A stretch of 64,000 bases of DNA from Actinomycetes bacterium (GTDB taxonomy: Bacteria; Actinomycetota; Actinomycetes; Propionibacteriales; Nocardioidaceae): contig JAEWXC010000073.1 in assembly GCA_023396115.1 (NCBI GenBank), positions 1 to 64,000 on the forward strand, written 5' to 3'. Shown piece by piece: positions 50,492 to 58,572 of the stretch. The stretch's first letter is position 1; each line of letters opens with the position of its first letter. The position numbers and the translations under genes were made by a program. The notes under the pieces are model-generated. The model did no database searches, was not told the origin of the DNA, and worked only from the letters and a program-made list of their open reading frames with translations.

Positions 50492-51219
50492 GCCTGCAGG
50501 TCGAGATCGCGGTGACCTCCGAGGCCGGCGCCGCGCTGGCCCGGGTCGCGGGCGCGGACCGGGTGGAACTGTGCACCGGCCTCGAGCTGGGCGGGCTGAC
50601 CCCCTCCGCGGGTCTGGTGCGGCTCGCCGTCGACACGGGCGCCGAGGTGCACGTGCTGGTGCGGCCCCGGGCCGGCGACTTCGTGCACCTGCCCCACGAG
50701 ATCGCCCAGGTCGAGGCCGACCTGGTCTGGCTGGCCGATCAGGACGAGGTGGACGGGGTGGTGATCGGCGCACTCACCGAGGACGACCAGGTCGACCTGG
50801 CCCTGCTCACCCGGTGGACGGGGCTGGTGCGCGACCTGGCCCCCGACCTGCAGGTCACCGTGCACCGCGCCGTGGACCACGCGGCGGACCCGGTCGCCGC
50901 CGTCGACGCCGTCGCCGACCTGGCCGACCGGGTGCTCACCTCCGGCGGGGCACCCCGGGTCGCCGACGGGATGGCTGCCCTGGCCCGGATGGTCGAGGTC
51001 ACCCGCGGCCGCTGCCAGGTGATGGCCGGTGGCGGCCTGCAGATCGAGGACATCCCCCGGCTCGCGGGGATCGGGGTGGACGCGGTGCACCTCTCGGCCA
51101 AGGCGGTGCTGCCCGGTCGGGGCGGCGTGCCGCTCGGTGCCGGTGACGACGGCTCCTGGTGGGCGATCGACCCGGCCGTGGTGCTCGCCGCCGTCGAGGC
51201 GGCCCGGGCGACCGGCTGA
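50488..51219 (+). CDS. cutC: CutC-family protein
   Basis: TIM-barrel protein of 243 residues from the CutC family: DRVELCTGLELGGLTPSAGLVRLA, VHVLVRPRAGDFVH, VDGVVIGALTEDDQVD, VTVHRAVDHAADP, VLTSGGAP and VMAGGGLQIEDI. The family was first linked to copper homeostasis, but that role is disputed. GTG 50488 overlaps the M81 gene, so both are translated together; earlier in-frame codons lie inside that gene. Confidence 0.88.
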   Translation: MSLQVEIAVTSEAGAALARVAGADRVELCTGLELGGLTPSAGLVRLAVDTGAEVHVLVRPRAGDFVHLPHEIAQVEADLVWLADQDEVDGVVIGALTEDDQVDLALLTRWTGLVRDLAPDLQVTVHRAVDHAADPVAAVDAVADLADRVLTSGGAPRVADGMAALARMVEVTRGRCQVMAGGGLQIEDIPRLAGIGVDAVHLSAKAVLPGRGGVPLGAGDDGSWWAIDPAVVLAAVEAARATG

Positions 51220-51262
51220 GCCACTCCTCCGCCTGCCCTGCGCGGGCGGGACCAGTGCAGGG

Positions 51263-51862
51263 TCAGTGCAGGATCAGGCCGACGCCGAGGCTGCCCATGA
51301 CCACGGCGATCGCCGAGTCGAGCCAGCGCCAGGCCACCGGCTTGGCGAACAGGCCGCGCAGCAGGCGCGAGCCGTAGCCCAGACCGAAGAACCACAGCGC
51401 GCTGGCGGTGAGGCTGCCGGCCAGGAACCACCAGCGGTCGGCGCCGAACGAGTTGGCCACGGTGCCGAGCATCAGCACGGCGTCGAGGTAGAAGTGCGGG
51501 TTCAGCCAGGTCAGCGCGAGCGCGGTCAGCACCGCACCGGTCGTGCTGAGCGAGGTGCCGCCCCCGGTCTCGAGGCCCTTCGGCTTCCACGCGCGCAGCG
51601 CGGCGTGCACCCCGAACGCGACCAGGTACAGCCCGCCCAGGACCTGGGCGACCGGGAGCACGCCGGGCCACCGCTCCAGGACCGCGCCAAGGCCGGCCAC
51701 GCCGGCCGTGATCGCCACCGCGTCGGAGACCAGGCAGGTGAGCACGATCGGCAACACCTTCTCGCCCTTGATTCCCTGGCGCAGGACGAAAGCGTTCTGG
51801 GCGCCGATGGCGACGATGAGGGCGAGACCGGTCAGCAGACCGGTGAGGGCGACGTGCAGCAT
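51263..51862 (-). CDS. lysE: LysE/ArgO-family amino acid exporter
   Basis: A 199-residue membrane protein with five to six helices: GLLTGLALIVAIGAQNAFVLRQGIKGE is the LysE signature, and ALTWLNPHFYLDAVLMLG carries the second conserved block. It should export Lys, Arg or a related basic amino acid. ATG 51862 is chosen because TAGCGT on the minus strand (51870-51875) places transcription one base before; a longer frame from 51904 begins upstream of that promoter. The LysG/ArgP-type regulator is divergent. Confidence 0.92.
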   Translation of the reverse strand: MLHVALTGLLTGLALIVAIGAQNAFVLRQGIKGEKVLPIVLTCLVSDAVAITAGVAGLGAVLERWPGVLPVAQVLGGLYLVAFGVHAALRAWKPKGLETGGGTSLSTTGAVLTALALTWLNPHFYLDAVLMLGTVANSFGADRWWFLAGSLTASALWFFGLGYGSRLLRGLFAKPVAWRWLDSAIAVVMGSLGVGLILH

Positions 51863-51869
51863 GAGGACA

Positions 51870-51928
51870 ACGCTAGGTTCCAACACGCCTTCAATCCAGC
51901 GCATGATTTTTACAGATCATGAGAATCT
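51870..51928. promoter_or_regulatory. Divergent lysE/lysG control region
   Basis: Minus-strand TAGCGT (51870-51875) serves lysE; plus-strand GAATCT (51923-51928) puts the regulator transcript on ATG 51935. The AT-rich dyad ATGAT...ATCAT (51903-51920) between them is the likely LysG/ArgP binding site. Confidence 0.5.
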
Positions 51929-51934
51929 TTCATC

Positions 51935-52864
51935 ATGAAAGACCTCACACAGTTGGACCCCGTCGGGCTGAGAACCCTGGCCACGGCGGTCCGTCTGGGC
52001 ACCTTCGAGCTGGCCGCCCGGGAGATGCACGTGACGGCCTCAGCGGTGAGCCAGCGGATCAAGGCGCTGGAGACCCGGGTGGGTCGGGTGCTGGTGCACC
52101 GGGTGAAGCCCTTGGAGCCCACCGAGGCGGGTCACGTGCTGATCCGGCTGGCCGCCCAGACCGAGCTGCTGGAGGCCGAGGCGCTGGCCGAGCTGACCGA
52201 CCAGCTGCCCGAGGACGAGCAGGGTGACCCGGCTGAACGGCCCTACACCTCGGTGCCGTTGGCGGTGAACTCCGACGCCCTCTACACGTGGCTGGTCGAC
52301 GCGCTGGTGGCGATCCAGGCCCGGCACCGGGTCACCTTCGAGCTCATCCGGGAGGACCAGACCCGCACCGCCGAGCTGCTGCGCCGCGGGGAGGCAATGG
52401 CCGCGGTCACCGCCGACCCGCGCCCGGTGCCGGGCTGTCGCGTGGTCAAGCTCGGGACCATGCGCTACCTGGCGGTCTGCACGCCCGCCTGGAAGGAGAC
52501 CCACCTGGTCGGCGGCACCCTGGCCGAGGACCTGGGGCGGGCGCCGATGATCGCCTTCGACCGCTCCGACACCCTGCAGCACGACTTCCTGCGGCGGGTC
52601 ACCCGGCGCCACCTGACCCCGCCGGTCAACTGGATCCCCTCGGTCGCCGAGTTCGACAACGCGGTCCGGCGCGGGATGGGGTGGGGGATGCTGCTGGACC
52701 ACGAGTGCGCCCGTGACCTGGCCCGCGGGCGGCTGGTCGAGATCGCGCCCGGGCGCAAGGTCGACGTGCCGCTCTACTGGCAGCACTGGCGCCTGGAGTC
52801 GCCGCTGATGACCGACCTGACCGAGGCGATCAGCGCGGCCGCGACCCGGTGGATGGCCCGGTGA
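51935..52864 (+). CDS. lysG: LysR-family regulator ArgP/LysG
   Basis: A 309-residue LysR-type activator. The N-terminal domain LRTLATAVRLGTFELAAREMHVTASAVSQRIKALETRVGRVLV matches the ArgP/LysG group, and the effector domain ends with MGWGMLLDHECARDLARG. In corynebacteria LysG turns on lysE when basic amino acids accumulate, and the divergent layout here is the same. ATG 51935 coincides with the predicted transcript start. Confidence 0.92.
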   Translation: MKDLTQLDPVGLRTLATAVRLGTFELAAREMHVTASAVSQRIKALETRVGRVLVHRVKPLEPTEAGHVLIRLAAQTELLEAEALAELTDQLPEDEQGDPAERPYTSVPLAVNSDALYTWLVDALVAIQARHRVTFELIREDQTRTAELLRRGEAMAAVTADPRPVPGCRVVKLGTMRYLAVCTPAWKETHLVGGTLAEDLGRAPMIAFDRSDTLQHDFLRRVTRRHLTPPVNWIPSVAEFDNAVRRGMGWGMLLDHECARDLARGRLVEIAPGRKVDVPLYWQHWRLESPLMTDLTEAISAAATRWMAR

Positions 52865-52934
52865 TCGGCGAGCCCTGGAGCGCCCACCCGGCGGGGCCCG
52901 GGTGTGTGGGGGCTGAGCCCTCGGTGGGGCGGGG

Positions 52935-52940
52935 CAGGAT
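52935..52940 (+). promoter_or_regulatory. -10 box, leaderless DUF1697 gene
   Basis: CAGGAT ends six bases before ATG 52947. Confidence 0.4.
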
Positions 52941-52946
52941 GTCCCC

Positions 52947-53483
52947 ATGAGCACCCGGATCGCGTTCCTCCGCGCCATCAACCTCGGGGCGAAGCGCAAG
53001 TTCCCCAAGGACGCCATCGTGGCGGCCACCGAGGCGGCCGGGTTCACCGGTGTCGCGACGCACATCAACACCGGCAACGTGCGCTTCGAGACCACCATGC
53101 GCTCCCGCGCCCGGATCGAGGCGGCGTTGGAGGCTGCCTACCTGGCCGACCGGGGGTTCGAGGTGCGGGTGATCAGCTACACCGCCCAGGAGGTCGCGCA
53201 GATCGCCGAGACCGTGGCGGAGCTGGACGCCGGCCGCCCGGATCTCTCCCGGCACTACGTCAACCTGCTGGGCGAGGACCTCGACGAGGAGACGGCGGCC
53301 CGGGTCGAGGCGCTGTCCGGGAACGGGCACGAGGCCGTGGTGCGCGGTCGCGCGGTCCACCTGCTGCTCGGCCCCGACTACCAGCCGGGTCAGGTCGACC
53401 CGTTGCGGGTGGAGAAGTGCCTGACGCTGACCACCAACCGCAACGCGACCGTGGTGCGGGCGGTCGCGGAGAAGTGGTGCTGA
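52947..53483 (+). CDS. DUF1697 protein
   Basis: A 178-residue protein with RIAFLRAINLGAKRKFPKDAIVAATEAAGFTGVATHINTGNVRFE, the signature of DUF1697 (usually LRGINVGG...YLNSGNV), and a C-terminal half ending TLTTNRNATVVRAVAEKW. The function of the family is unknown. It is a single gene, convergent with pncA, whose stop codon it abuts. Confidence 0.85.
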   Translation: MSTRIAFLRAINLGAKRKFPKDAIVAATEAAGFTGVATHINTGNVRFETTMRSRARIEAALEAAYLADRGFEVRVISYTAQEVAQIAETVAELDAGRPDLSRHYVNLLGEDLDEETAARVEALSGNGHEAVVRGRAVHLLLGPDYQPGQVDPLRVEKCLTLTTNRNATVVRAVAEKWC

Positions 53484-54065
53484 TCAGGCCAGCGTGACCC
53501 CGGCAGCGGCGAGCTCGGTCAGGGCCGTGGCCCGGGTGTCGGGGGAGACCGCGGCACACAGGTCGAGCAGCACCCGGGTGTCGAACCCCTCGCGGGCGGC
53601 GTCCAGGGCGGTGGCCCGGACACAGTGGTCGGTGGCGATGCCGACCACGTCCACCTGCTGCACGCCCCGCTCCCGCAGCCACCCGGCCAGGCCGACCTCG
53701 GCCCCGTCGGCGCTGGCCGTGCCCTCGAAACCCGAGTACGCGGCGGCGTGGGCGCCCTTGCGGAACACGGCCTCGAACTGGTCGGTGGCCAGGTCGGGGT
53801 GGAACTGCGCCCCCGGGGTGCCGGCCTCGCAGTGCACCGGCCACGAGTCCACGTAGTCGGGCTCGCTGGACCAGTGGGCGCCCGGGTCGACGTGGTGGTC
53901 CTGGGTGGCGACGACGTGGTCGTAGCCGACCGGCGCGGTGCCGGCGGCCCGGGCCGCGAGGAGCTCGGTGACCTTCTCGGCGACCGCGGCGCCGCCGGTG
54001 ACGGCCAACGACCCGCCCTCGCAGAAGTCGTTCTGCACGTCCACGACCACCAGTGCTCGGCTCAT
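53484..54065 (-). CDS. pncA: Nicotinamidase
   Basis: Hydrolyses nicotinamide to nicotinate in NAD salvage. Catalytic triad residues are Asp in ALVVVDVQNDFCEGG, Lys in AVFRKGAH and Cys in GIATDHCVRATA; metal-binding Asp/His come from TQDHHVDPGAHW. At 193 residues it is near the usual 186. It has its own leaderless promoter (TAGGGT, minus strand 54072-54077). The next enzyme of the pathway, PncB, is encoded immediately upstream on the same strand. Confidence 0.94.
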   Translation of the reverse strand: MSRALVVVDVQNDFCEGGSLAVTGGAAVAEKVTELLAARAAGTAPVGYDHVVATQDHHVDPGAHWSSEPDYVDSWPVHCEAGTPGAQFHPDLATDQFEAVFRKGAHAAAYSGFEGTASADGAEVGLAGWLRERGVQQVDVVGIATDHCVRATALDAAREGFDTRVLLDLCAAVSPDTRATALTELAAAGVTLA

Positions 54066-54071
54066 GGTCCG

Positions 54072-54077
54072 ACCCTA
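54072..54077 (-). promoter_or_regulatory. -10 box, leaderless pncA
   Basis: TAGGGT on the minus strand puts the start at 54065, the A of the pncA ATG. Confidence 0.5.
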
Positions 54078-54148
54078 GCCCGCGGGTGTCCGGGTCTCGG
54101 CACGCTCGACCACCGGGCTACGTGCTCGACGCCGGGGCGGGGGGACGG

Positions 54149-55447
54149 TCAGCCGACGAGGGTGGGGATCACCGGGTCGCCCTTGGACATCTGCTGCGCC
54201 GAGAGCGGCAGCTCGGCCCGCGACCGCTCGTGCCGCTCCCGTGCCGCGGCCAGCGGTTCGGTACCGACCACCTCGCCGCCGGAGACCAGCGGCACCAGCA
54301 GCGCCCGGTCGTCACCGTCGTCGACCGGGGGAGTGCCGATCCCGACCACCTCGGCGGTCGCGGTGCCGGAGGGGGCGCGGCGCCGCAGGGCGTACTTGCG
54401 ACCGCCGGTGCTGGCCTTGTCCTTGGACTTCTTGGCCACCGGCACCATCTCGCCGCCGCCCTCGCGCGCCACCAGCTTGTAGACGAACCCGGAGGTCGGG
54501 TGCCCGGAGCCGGTGACCAGCTGGGTGCCCACGCCGTAGCCGTCCACCGGCGCCGCGGCCAGGGCGGCGATCGCGTACTCGTCCAGGTCGGAGGTCACCA
54601 CGATCCGGGTACCGGTCGCGCCGAGCGTGTCCAGCTGCGCCCGGACCCGGTGGGCCAGCGCCCCCAGGTCGCCGGAGTCCAGACGGACCGCGCCCAGGCC
54701 GGTGCCGGCCACCTCGACGCCCAGCCGGACGGCCTCGGCGACGTCGTAGGTGTCGACCAGCAGGGTCGTGCCCACGCCGAGTGAGTCGACCTGGGCGGTG
54801 AAGGCATCCCGCTCGGTGTCGTGCAGCAGCGTGAACGAGTGCGCCGACGTGCCGGCACTGGGCACGCCCCAGCGCTGCGCCGCCGCGAGGTTGGAGGTGG
54901 TGGCGAACCCGGCGATCCACGCCGCGCGCGCCGCGGCCACGGCAGCCTCCTCGTGGGTGCGGCGCGAGCCCATCTCGATGCACGGGCGACCCCCAGCGGC
55001 GGTGGTCATCCTCGAGGCGGCCGAGGCGATCGCGGAGTCGTGGTTGTAGATGCTCAGCAGCACCGTCTCCAGCACCACCGCCTCGGCGAACGTCGACTCC
55101 ACGACCAGCACCGGCGAGGCCGGGAAATACGTCTCGCCCTCGGCGTAGCCCCAGATGTCGCCGCGGAACTCGTAGTCGGCCAGCCAGGCCAGGGTGGCGC
55201 CGTCCACCACGTTGCCGCGCTCCAGGGCGGTGAGCACCTCGTCGTCGAAGCGGAACTGCGCGACCGCCTCCAGGGCCCGGCCGACACCGGCGACCACCCC
55301 GTAACGGCGGCCCTCGGGGAGACGGCGGGCGAAGAGCTCGAAGACCGAGCGGCGTTCGGCGGTGCCCGAGCCCAGTGCTGCCTGCAGCATGGTCAGCTCG
55401 TAGTGGTCGGTCAGCAGCGCGGTGGAACGGGTGCGGGCCAGGCTCAT
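54149..55447 (-). CDS. pncB: Nicotinate phosphoribosyltransferase
   Basis: Converts nicotinate and PRPP to nicotinate mononucleotide, after PncA in the Preiss-Handler route. In 432 residues there are LLTDHYELTMLQAAL at the start, EMGSRRTHEEAAVAAARAAWIAGFATTSN, HSFTLLHDTERDAF with the phospho-acceptor-type His, VRLDSGDLGALAHRVR and VTSDLDEYAIAAL. ATG 55447 matches the usual start and a CACAGT box (55454-55459); a longer frame would run into clpS. It is divergent from clpS, as in mycobacteria. Confidence 0.95.
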   Translation of the reverse strand: MSLARTRSTALLTDHYELTMLQAALGSGTAERRSVFELFARRLPEGRRYGVVAGVGRALEAVAQFRFDDEVLTALERGNVVDGATLAWLADYEFRGDIWGYAEGETYFPASPVLVVESTFAEAVVLETVLLSIYNHDSAIASAASRMTTAAGGRPCIEMGSRRTHEEAAVAAARAAWIAGFATTSNLAAAQRWGVPSAGTSAHSFTLLHDTERDAFTAQVDSLGVGTTLLVDTYDVAEAVRLGVEVAGTGLGAVRLDSGDLGALAHRVRAQLDTLGATGTRIVVTSDLDEYAIAALAAAPVDGYGVGTQLVTGSGHPTSGFVYKLVAREGGGEMVPVAKKSKDKASTGGRKYALRRRAPSGTATAEVVGIGTPPVDDGDDRALLVPLVSGGEVVGTEPLAAARERHERSRAELPLSAQQMSKGDPVIPTLVG

Positions 55448-55453
55448 GGGGTC

Positions 55454-55466
55454 ACTGTGCCACCAT
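55454..55466. promoter_or_regulatory. Face-to-face -10 boxes of pncB and clpS
   Basis: The 25-base gap between the two divergent start codons holds CACAGT for pncB (minus strand, 55454-55459) and CACCAT for clpS (plus strand, 55461-55466). Each box is six bases from its start codon, so both messages are leaderless and cannot be started at once. Confidence 0.5.
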
Positions 55467-55472
55467 GAGGAC

Positions 55473-55772
55473 GTGTCAACCCCCGTCAGCCACCCCACGG
55501 CCGATACGACCACCACCCCCGAGGACCTCGGGCTGGTCCAGACCCCGTGGGTCACCATCGTGTGGAACGACCCGGTCAACCTGATGTCGTACGTGACCTA
55601 CGTCTTCACCACCTACTTCGGCTACTCCAAGAAGAAGGCGGAGAAGCTGATGTGGGAGGTCCACGAGGACGGGCGCTCGGTGGTCTCCAGCGGCAGCCGC
55701 GAGGAGATGGAGCGCGACGTGGAGGCGATGCACGGCTACGGCCTGTGGGCGACCCTGGAGCGGGACCAGTGA
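55473..55772 (+). CDS. clpS: ClpS, adaptor for the Clp protease
   Basis: Delivers N-degron proteins to ClpC/ClpA-ClpP. The 99-residue chain has WVTIVWNDPVNLMSYVTYVF, the pocket region typical of ClpS (NDP...M), then KKKAEKLMWEVHEDGRSVV and MHGYGLWATLE. GTG 55473 is the leaderless start; a longer in-frame ATG lies inside pncB. It overlaps the DUF2017 gene by four bases, as in mycobacteria where Rv1331 and Rv1332 are neighbours. Confidence 0.95.
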   Translation: MSTPVSHPTADTTTTPEDLGLVQTPWVTIVWNDPVNLMSYVTYVFTTYFGYSKKKAEKLMWEVHEDGRSVVSSGSREEMERDVEAMHGYGLWATLERDQ

Positions 55773-56356
55773 CCGGCTTCTTCCGCCCCCGCCCCGGCGG
55801 CACCCTCCAGGCACGGTTCACCGAGTTCGAGGCCGACCTGCTGCGCTCGCTGGCCAGCCAGGTGATCGAGGTGCTGCACTCCGAGCAGGCCGCACCGGTG
55901 GGGTCCGACGACCCGCTGGAGGCGATGTTCGACTTCTCCGGCCCCACCACCGAGCCGGACGACCCGGTGCTGCAGCGGCTGCTGCCCAGCGCCTACAAGC
56001 ACGACCCCGAGGCGGCCGGCGAGTTCCGCCGGTTCACCGAGTCGACGCTGCGCCAGGGCAAGGTGGCGGCGGCCTCGGCCGTGGTGGACGCACTCGAGGA
56101 GGCCGGCCTGGGCGACGAGCCCGGCGAGCAGGACCTGCTCCTGGAGGTCGAGCTGGACGAGGGCACCGCCAACGCCTGGCTGCGCTCCTTCACCGACATC
56201 CGGCTCGCGATCGCGGTCCGGTTGGAGATCACCGACGAGGACGACGAGGACCGGTGGCGGGCGCTGCCCGACGACGACCCGCGCGGGCAGGCCCACGACA
56301 TCTACGAGTGGGTCGGCTACCTGCAGGAGACGCTCGTGGGGGCGCTGACCTCCTGA
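55769..56356 (+). CDS. DUF2017 protein
   Basis: A 195-residue soluble protein of the actinobacterial DUF2017 family, next to clpS as in other genomes (M. tuberculosis Rv1332). It shows FTEFEADLLRSLASQVIEVL, DPVLQRLLPSAYKHDPEAAGEFRRFTESTLRQGK, DIRLAIAVRLEI and IYEWVGYLQETLV; mostly helical. GTG 55769 overlaps the clpS stop. A role with Clp proteolysis is suggested only by neighbourhood. Confidence 0.85.
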   Translation: MTGFFRPRPGGTLQARFTEFEADLLRSLASQVIEVLHSEQAAPVGSDDPLEAMFDFSGPTTEPDDPVLQRLLPSAYKHDPEAAGEFRRFTESTLRQGKVAAASAVVDALEEAGLGDEPGEQDLLLEVELDEGTANAWLRSFTDIRLAIAVRLEITDEDDEDRWRALPDDDPRGQAHDIYEWVGYLQETLVGALTS

Positions 56357-56362
56357 CCCGGC

Positions 56363-57634
56363 TCAGCCGGAGTGCGTGGTGACCCCGTAGCGCGCGCGGC
56401 TGGCCAGGGCCCACTTCGCGACCGGGACGCTGACCAGCGAGGTGGCCATGATGATCGCGGCCAGGGCCCACCAGCCCTCCCGGCCCTGGTCGACGCAGAA
56501 GAACGCCACCAGCGGCGGGCCGCCGATCTCGACGATGCCCCAGCTCAGCCCGGCGAAGCCCTGGTACTGACCCTGCTTCTCGTGCGGGGCCAGGCCCATC
56601 TGCAGGCTCCACTGGCCGCCGGAGCCGATCATCTCGCCGACCACGTGCACCAGTGAGCCGGTGACCAGCAGCGCCACCGCCACGCTCACCGAGGCACTGT
56701 CGGCGAAGGAGACCACCACGAAGCCGCCGGCGATGAACGCCCCGCCCACGACCAGGGCCTTCGCGCCGCTCACCACGGTGTCGCTGCGCCGGGAGAAGCG
56801 GACCTGGAAGAGCGCGACCACGGCGGTGTTCATCACCAGCAGGGTCGCCACCATCCAGGTCGGGGCGTCGGTGTGCTCGGAGATGTAGAGCGCGATGCCC
56901 AGGTCCATCACCACGAAGTGCAGCGCGAAGATGCCGGTGAGCACGACGACCACCAGGTAGGGCAGGTCCCGGGCGACCGCCAGGCGGGGTTCGCCCGCGG
57001 CGCGCGGGTGGGCCGGCAGGTGCGGCAGCCGGGAGGTGACCAGGGCAGCGATCCCGGTGAAGACCGTGTTCAGGGCGAAGACCCCGACGTAGGCCCAGGT
57101 CTCGTCGATGGTCAGGGCGAGCCCGCCGAACAGGGCGCCGAGTCCGAGGGCGGAGTTGGTGACCGCCCGCAGGTAGGCCTTGAACAGCACCCCGCGGCCC
57201 CCGGTGGCGATCTGGGCGATCACGCCCTGGCGCACCGCGTTGGCGGAGCGCTCGAAGAACGCCTGCACGCCGAGCAGCAGGGTGAGCACCAGCGGCGTCG
57301 CGGCCAGCACCGGCCAGAACGCGGTGAGCGCGGCGCCGGCCATCAGCCAGATCAGCACCTCGCGCGGGCCGCGCCGGTCGGCGAACTGGCCGGCGGGCAC
57401 CTGGACGAGCAGGCCGACGATGCCGGCCACGGAGAGGGCCAGGGCCACCTCGGCGGCGCTGAACCCGACGATCCGGGTGAAGTAGAGGGCCGAGGTGGTG
57501 AGCACCGCGCCCGCCCCGAACCGGTTGGCGAACGACCCGAGGGCCAGCACCCGCAGCTCGGGTTCCACGGGGATGCCCCGGTGGGTCAACGGGTCCGCCG
57601 CCGTCAGTTGCTTCACGGGGGACCCGTCCGACAT
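56363..57634 (-). CDS. MFS transporter
   Basis: Major facilitator of 423 residues with about 12 hydrophobic segments; the loop motif GQFADRRGPREVLIW between helices 2 and 3 is the MFS signature. It probably exports a small molecule or drug. ATG 57634 has AAAGGAG seven bases upstream; GTG 57640 is too close to that site. An 18-bp dyad just before it suggests control by a MarR-type repressor not encoded nearby. It interrupts the conserved order clpS-DUF2017-mec. Confidence 0.88.
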   Translation of the reverse strand: MSDGSPVKQLTAADPLTHRGIPVEPELRVLALGSFANRFGAGAVLTTSALYFTRIVGFSAAEVALALSVAGIVGLLVQVPAGQFADRRGPREVLIWLMAGAALTAFWPVLAATPLVLTLLLGVQAFFERSANAVRQGVIAQIATGGRGVLFKAYLRAVTNSALGLGALFGGLALTIDETWAYVGVFALNTVFTGIAALVTSRLPHLPAHPRAAGEPRLAVARDLPYLVVVVLTGIFALHFVVMDLGIALYISEHTDAPTWMVATLLVMNTAVVALFQVRFSRRSDTVVSGAKALVVGGAFIAGGFVVVSFADSASVSVAVALLVTGSLVHVVGEMIGSGGQWSLQMGLAPHEKQGQYQGFAGLSWGIVEIGGPPLVAFFCVDQGREGWWALAAIIMATSLVSVPVAKWALASRARYGVTTHSG

Positions 57635-57648
57635 CTGCACGCTCCTTT

Positions 57649-57666
57649 TATCTCGACATCAAGATA
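57649..57666. promoter_or_regulatory. MarR-type operator of the MFS gene
   Basis: TATCTCGACATCAAGATA is a dyad with one mismatch (TATCTYGA against TCRAGATA), AT-rich in a very GC-rich setting. It overlaps the ribosome site and promoter zone of the transporter gene. Such TATCTTGA palindromes are common MarR-type sites in actinobacteria; the regulator is unknown. Confidence 0.65.
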
Positions 57667-57785
57667 AATCGTCGGACGGCAAAGAACAACTCGCCGGCCC
57701 GGTGGGCGGGTGCCGGGTGGTCAGGGTCACGTGGTGCGTCCCGGGCACATGCCGGACAGCGGGTCGTCGCGCCCGGGCGATCACC

Positions 57786-57791
57786 TAGGCT
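57786..57791 (+). promoter_or_regulatory. -10 box, leaderless mec operon
   Basis: TAGGCT ends six bases before GTG 57798; transcription should begin on the start codon of mec. Confidence 0.55.
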
Positions 57792-57797
57792 CGTGGG

Positions 57798-58229
57798 GTG
57801 CTCACCATCGACCAGTCAGTCGTCGACGCGATCGTCGCCCACGCCAAGCGGGACCACCCCGACGAGGCGTGCGGGATCGTGGCCGGCCCCGAGGGCAGTG
57901 ACCGCCCGGAGCGGCTGGTCGAGATGGTCAACGCCGCCGGCAGCCCCACGTTCTACGAGTTCGACTCCACCGAGCTGCTCGCGCTCTACAAGGACATGTG
58001 GTCGCGCGACGAGGAGCCGGTGGTCGTCTACCACTCCCACACCGCGACCGAGGCGTACCCGAGCCGCACCGACATCGGGCTGGCCAGCGAGCCCGGCGCC
58101 CACTACGTCCTGGTCTCCACCCGCGAGCACGGGAACAATCCCGGCCCCGTGGAGTTCAGGTCCTACAGGATCGTCGACGGGGAGGTGACCGAGGAGGAGA
58201 TCTCGGTCGTCCCCACGCTCGCCACCTGA
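57798..58229 (+). CDS. mec: Mec, JAMM metalloprotease for CysO
   Basis: Zinc protease of the M67/JAMM group. In M. tuberculosis Mec cuts the new cysteine from CysO. The 143-residue chain has Glu in HPDEACGIVAGPEG and the signature YHSHTATEAYPSRTDIGLA (HxH, Ser and Asp). It is first in the operon mec-cysO-NYN-cysM. The leaderless GTG start fits the TAGGCT box. Confidence 0.93.
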   Translation: MLTIDQSVVDAIVAHAKRDHPDEACGIVAGPEGSDRPERLVEMVNAAGSPTFYEFDSTELLALYKDMWSRDEEPVVVYHSHTATEAYPSRTDIGLASEPGAHYVLVSTREHGNNPGPVEFRSYRIVDGEVTEEEISVVPTLAT

Positions 58230-58282
58230 CCCAGCACCACCACCCCGTCCAGCACCACCCAGCACCCCACGAGGAGCACCCC

Positions 58283-58558
58283 ATGGCCATCGAGGTCCGG
58301 ATCCCCACCATCCTGCGCACCTACACCGGCGGCGAGAAGGCCGTCACCGGCGAGGGCGCCACCCTCGGCGCGCTGATCGAGAACCTGGAGGCCAACCACC
58401 CGGGCATCGGTGAGCGCCTGCTCGACAACGGCGCCCTGCGCCGCTTCGTCAACGTCTACGTCAACGACGAGGACGTCCGGTTCATCGGTGGCTTGGACGC
58501 CACCCTCTCCGACGGCGACCAGGTCGTCGTGCTGCCGGCCGTCGCCGGCGGCTGCTGA
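58283..58558 (+). CDS. cysO: CysO sulfur-carrier protein ending in Gly-Gly-Cys
   Basis: Ubiquitin-fold sulfur carrier for cysteine synthesis, 91 residues. VRIPTILRTYTGGEKAV, LIENLEANHPGIGERLL and FVNVYVNDEDVRFIGGLDATLSDGDQVVVLP match CysO of M. tuberculosis closely. The end is AVAGGC with TGC before TGA: one extra Cys after the Gly-Gly that must be exposed to carry sulfur. The JAMM protease encoded just upstream could remove it. ATG 58283 has GAGGAG; it is 53 bases after mec. Confidence 0.93.
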   Translation: MAIEVRIPTILRTYTGGEKAVTGEGATLGALIENLEANHPGIGERLLDNGALRRFVNVYVNDEDVRFIGGLDATLSDGDQVVVLPAVAGGC

Positions 58559-58572
58559 ACAGGAGCACTGAC

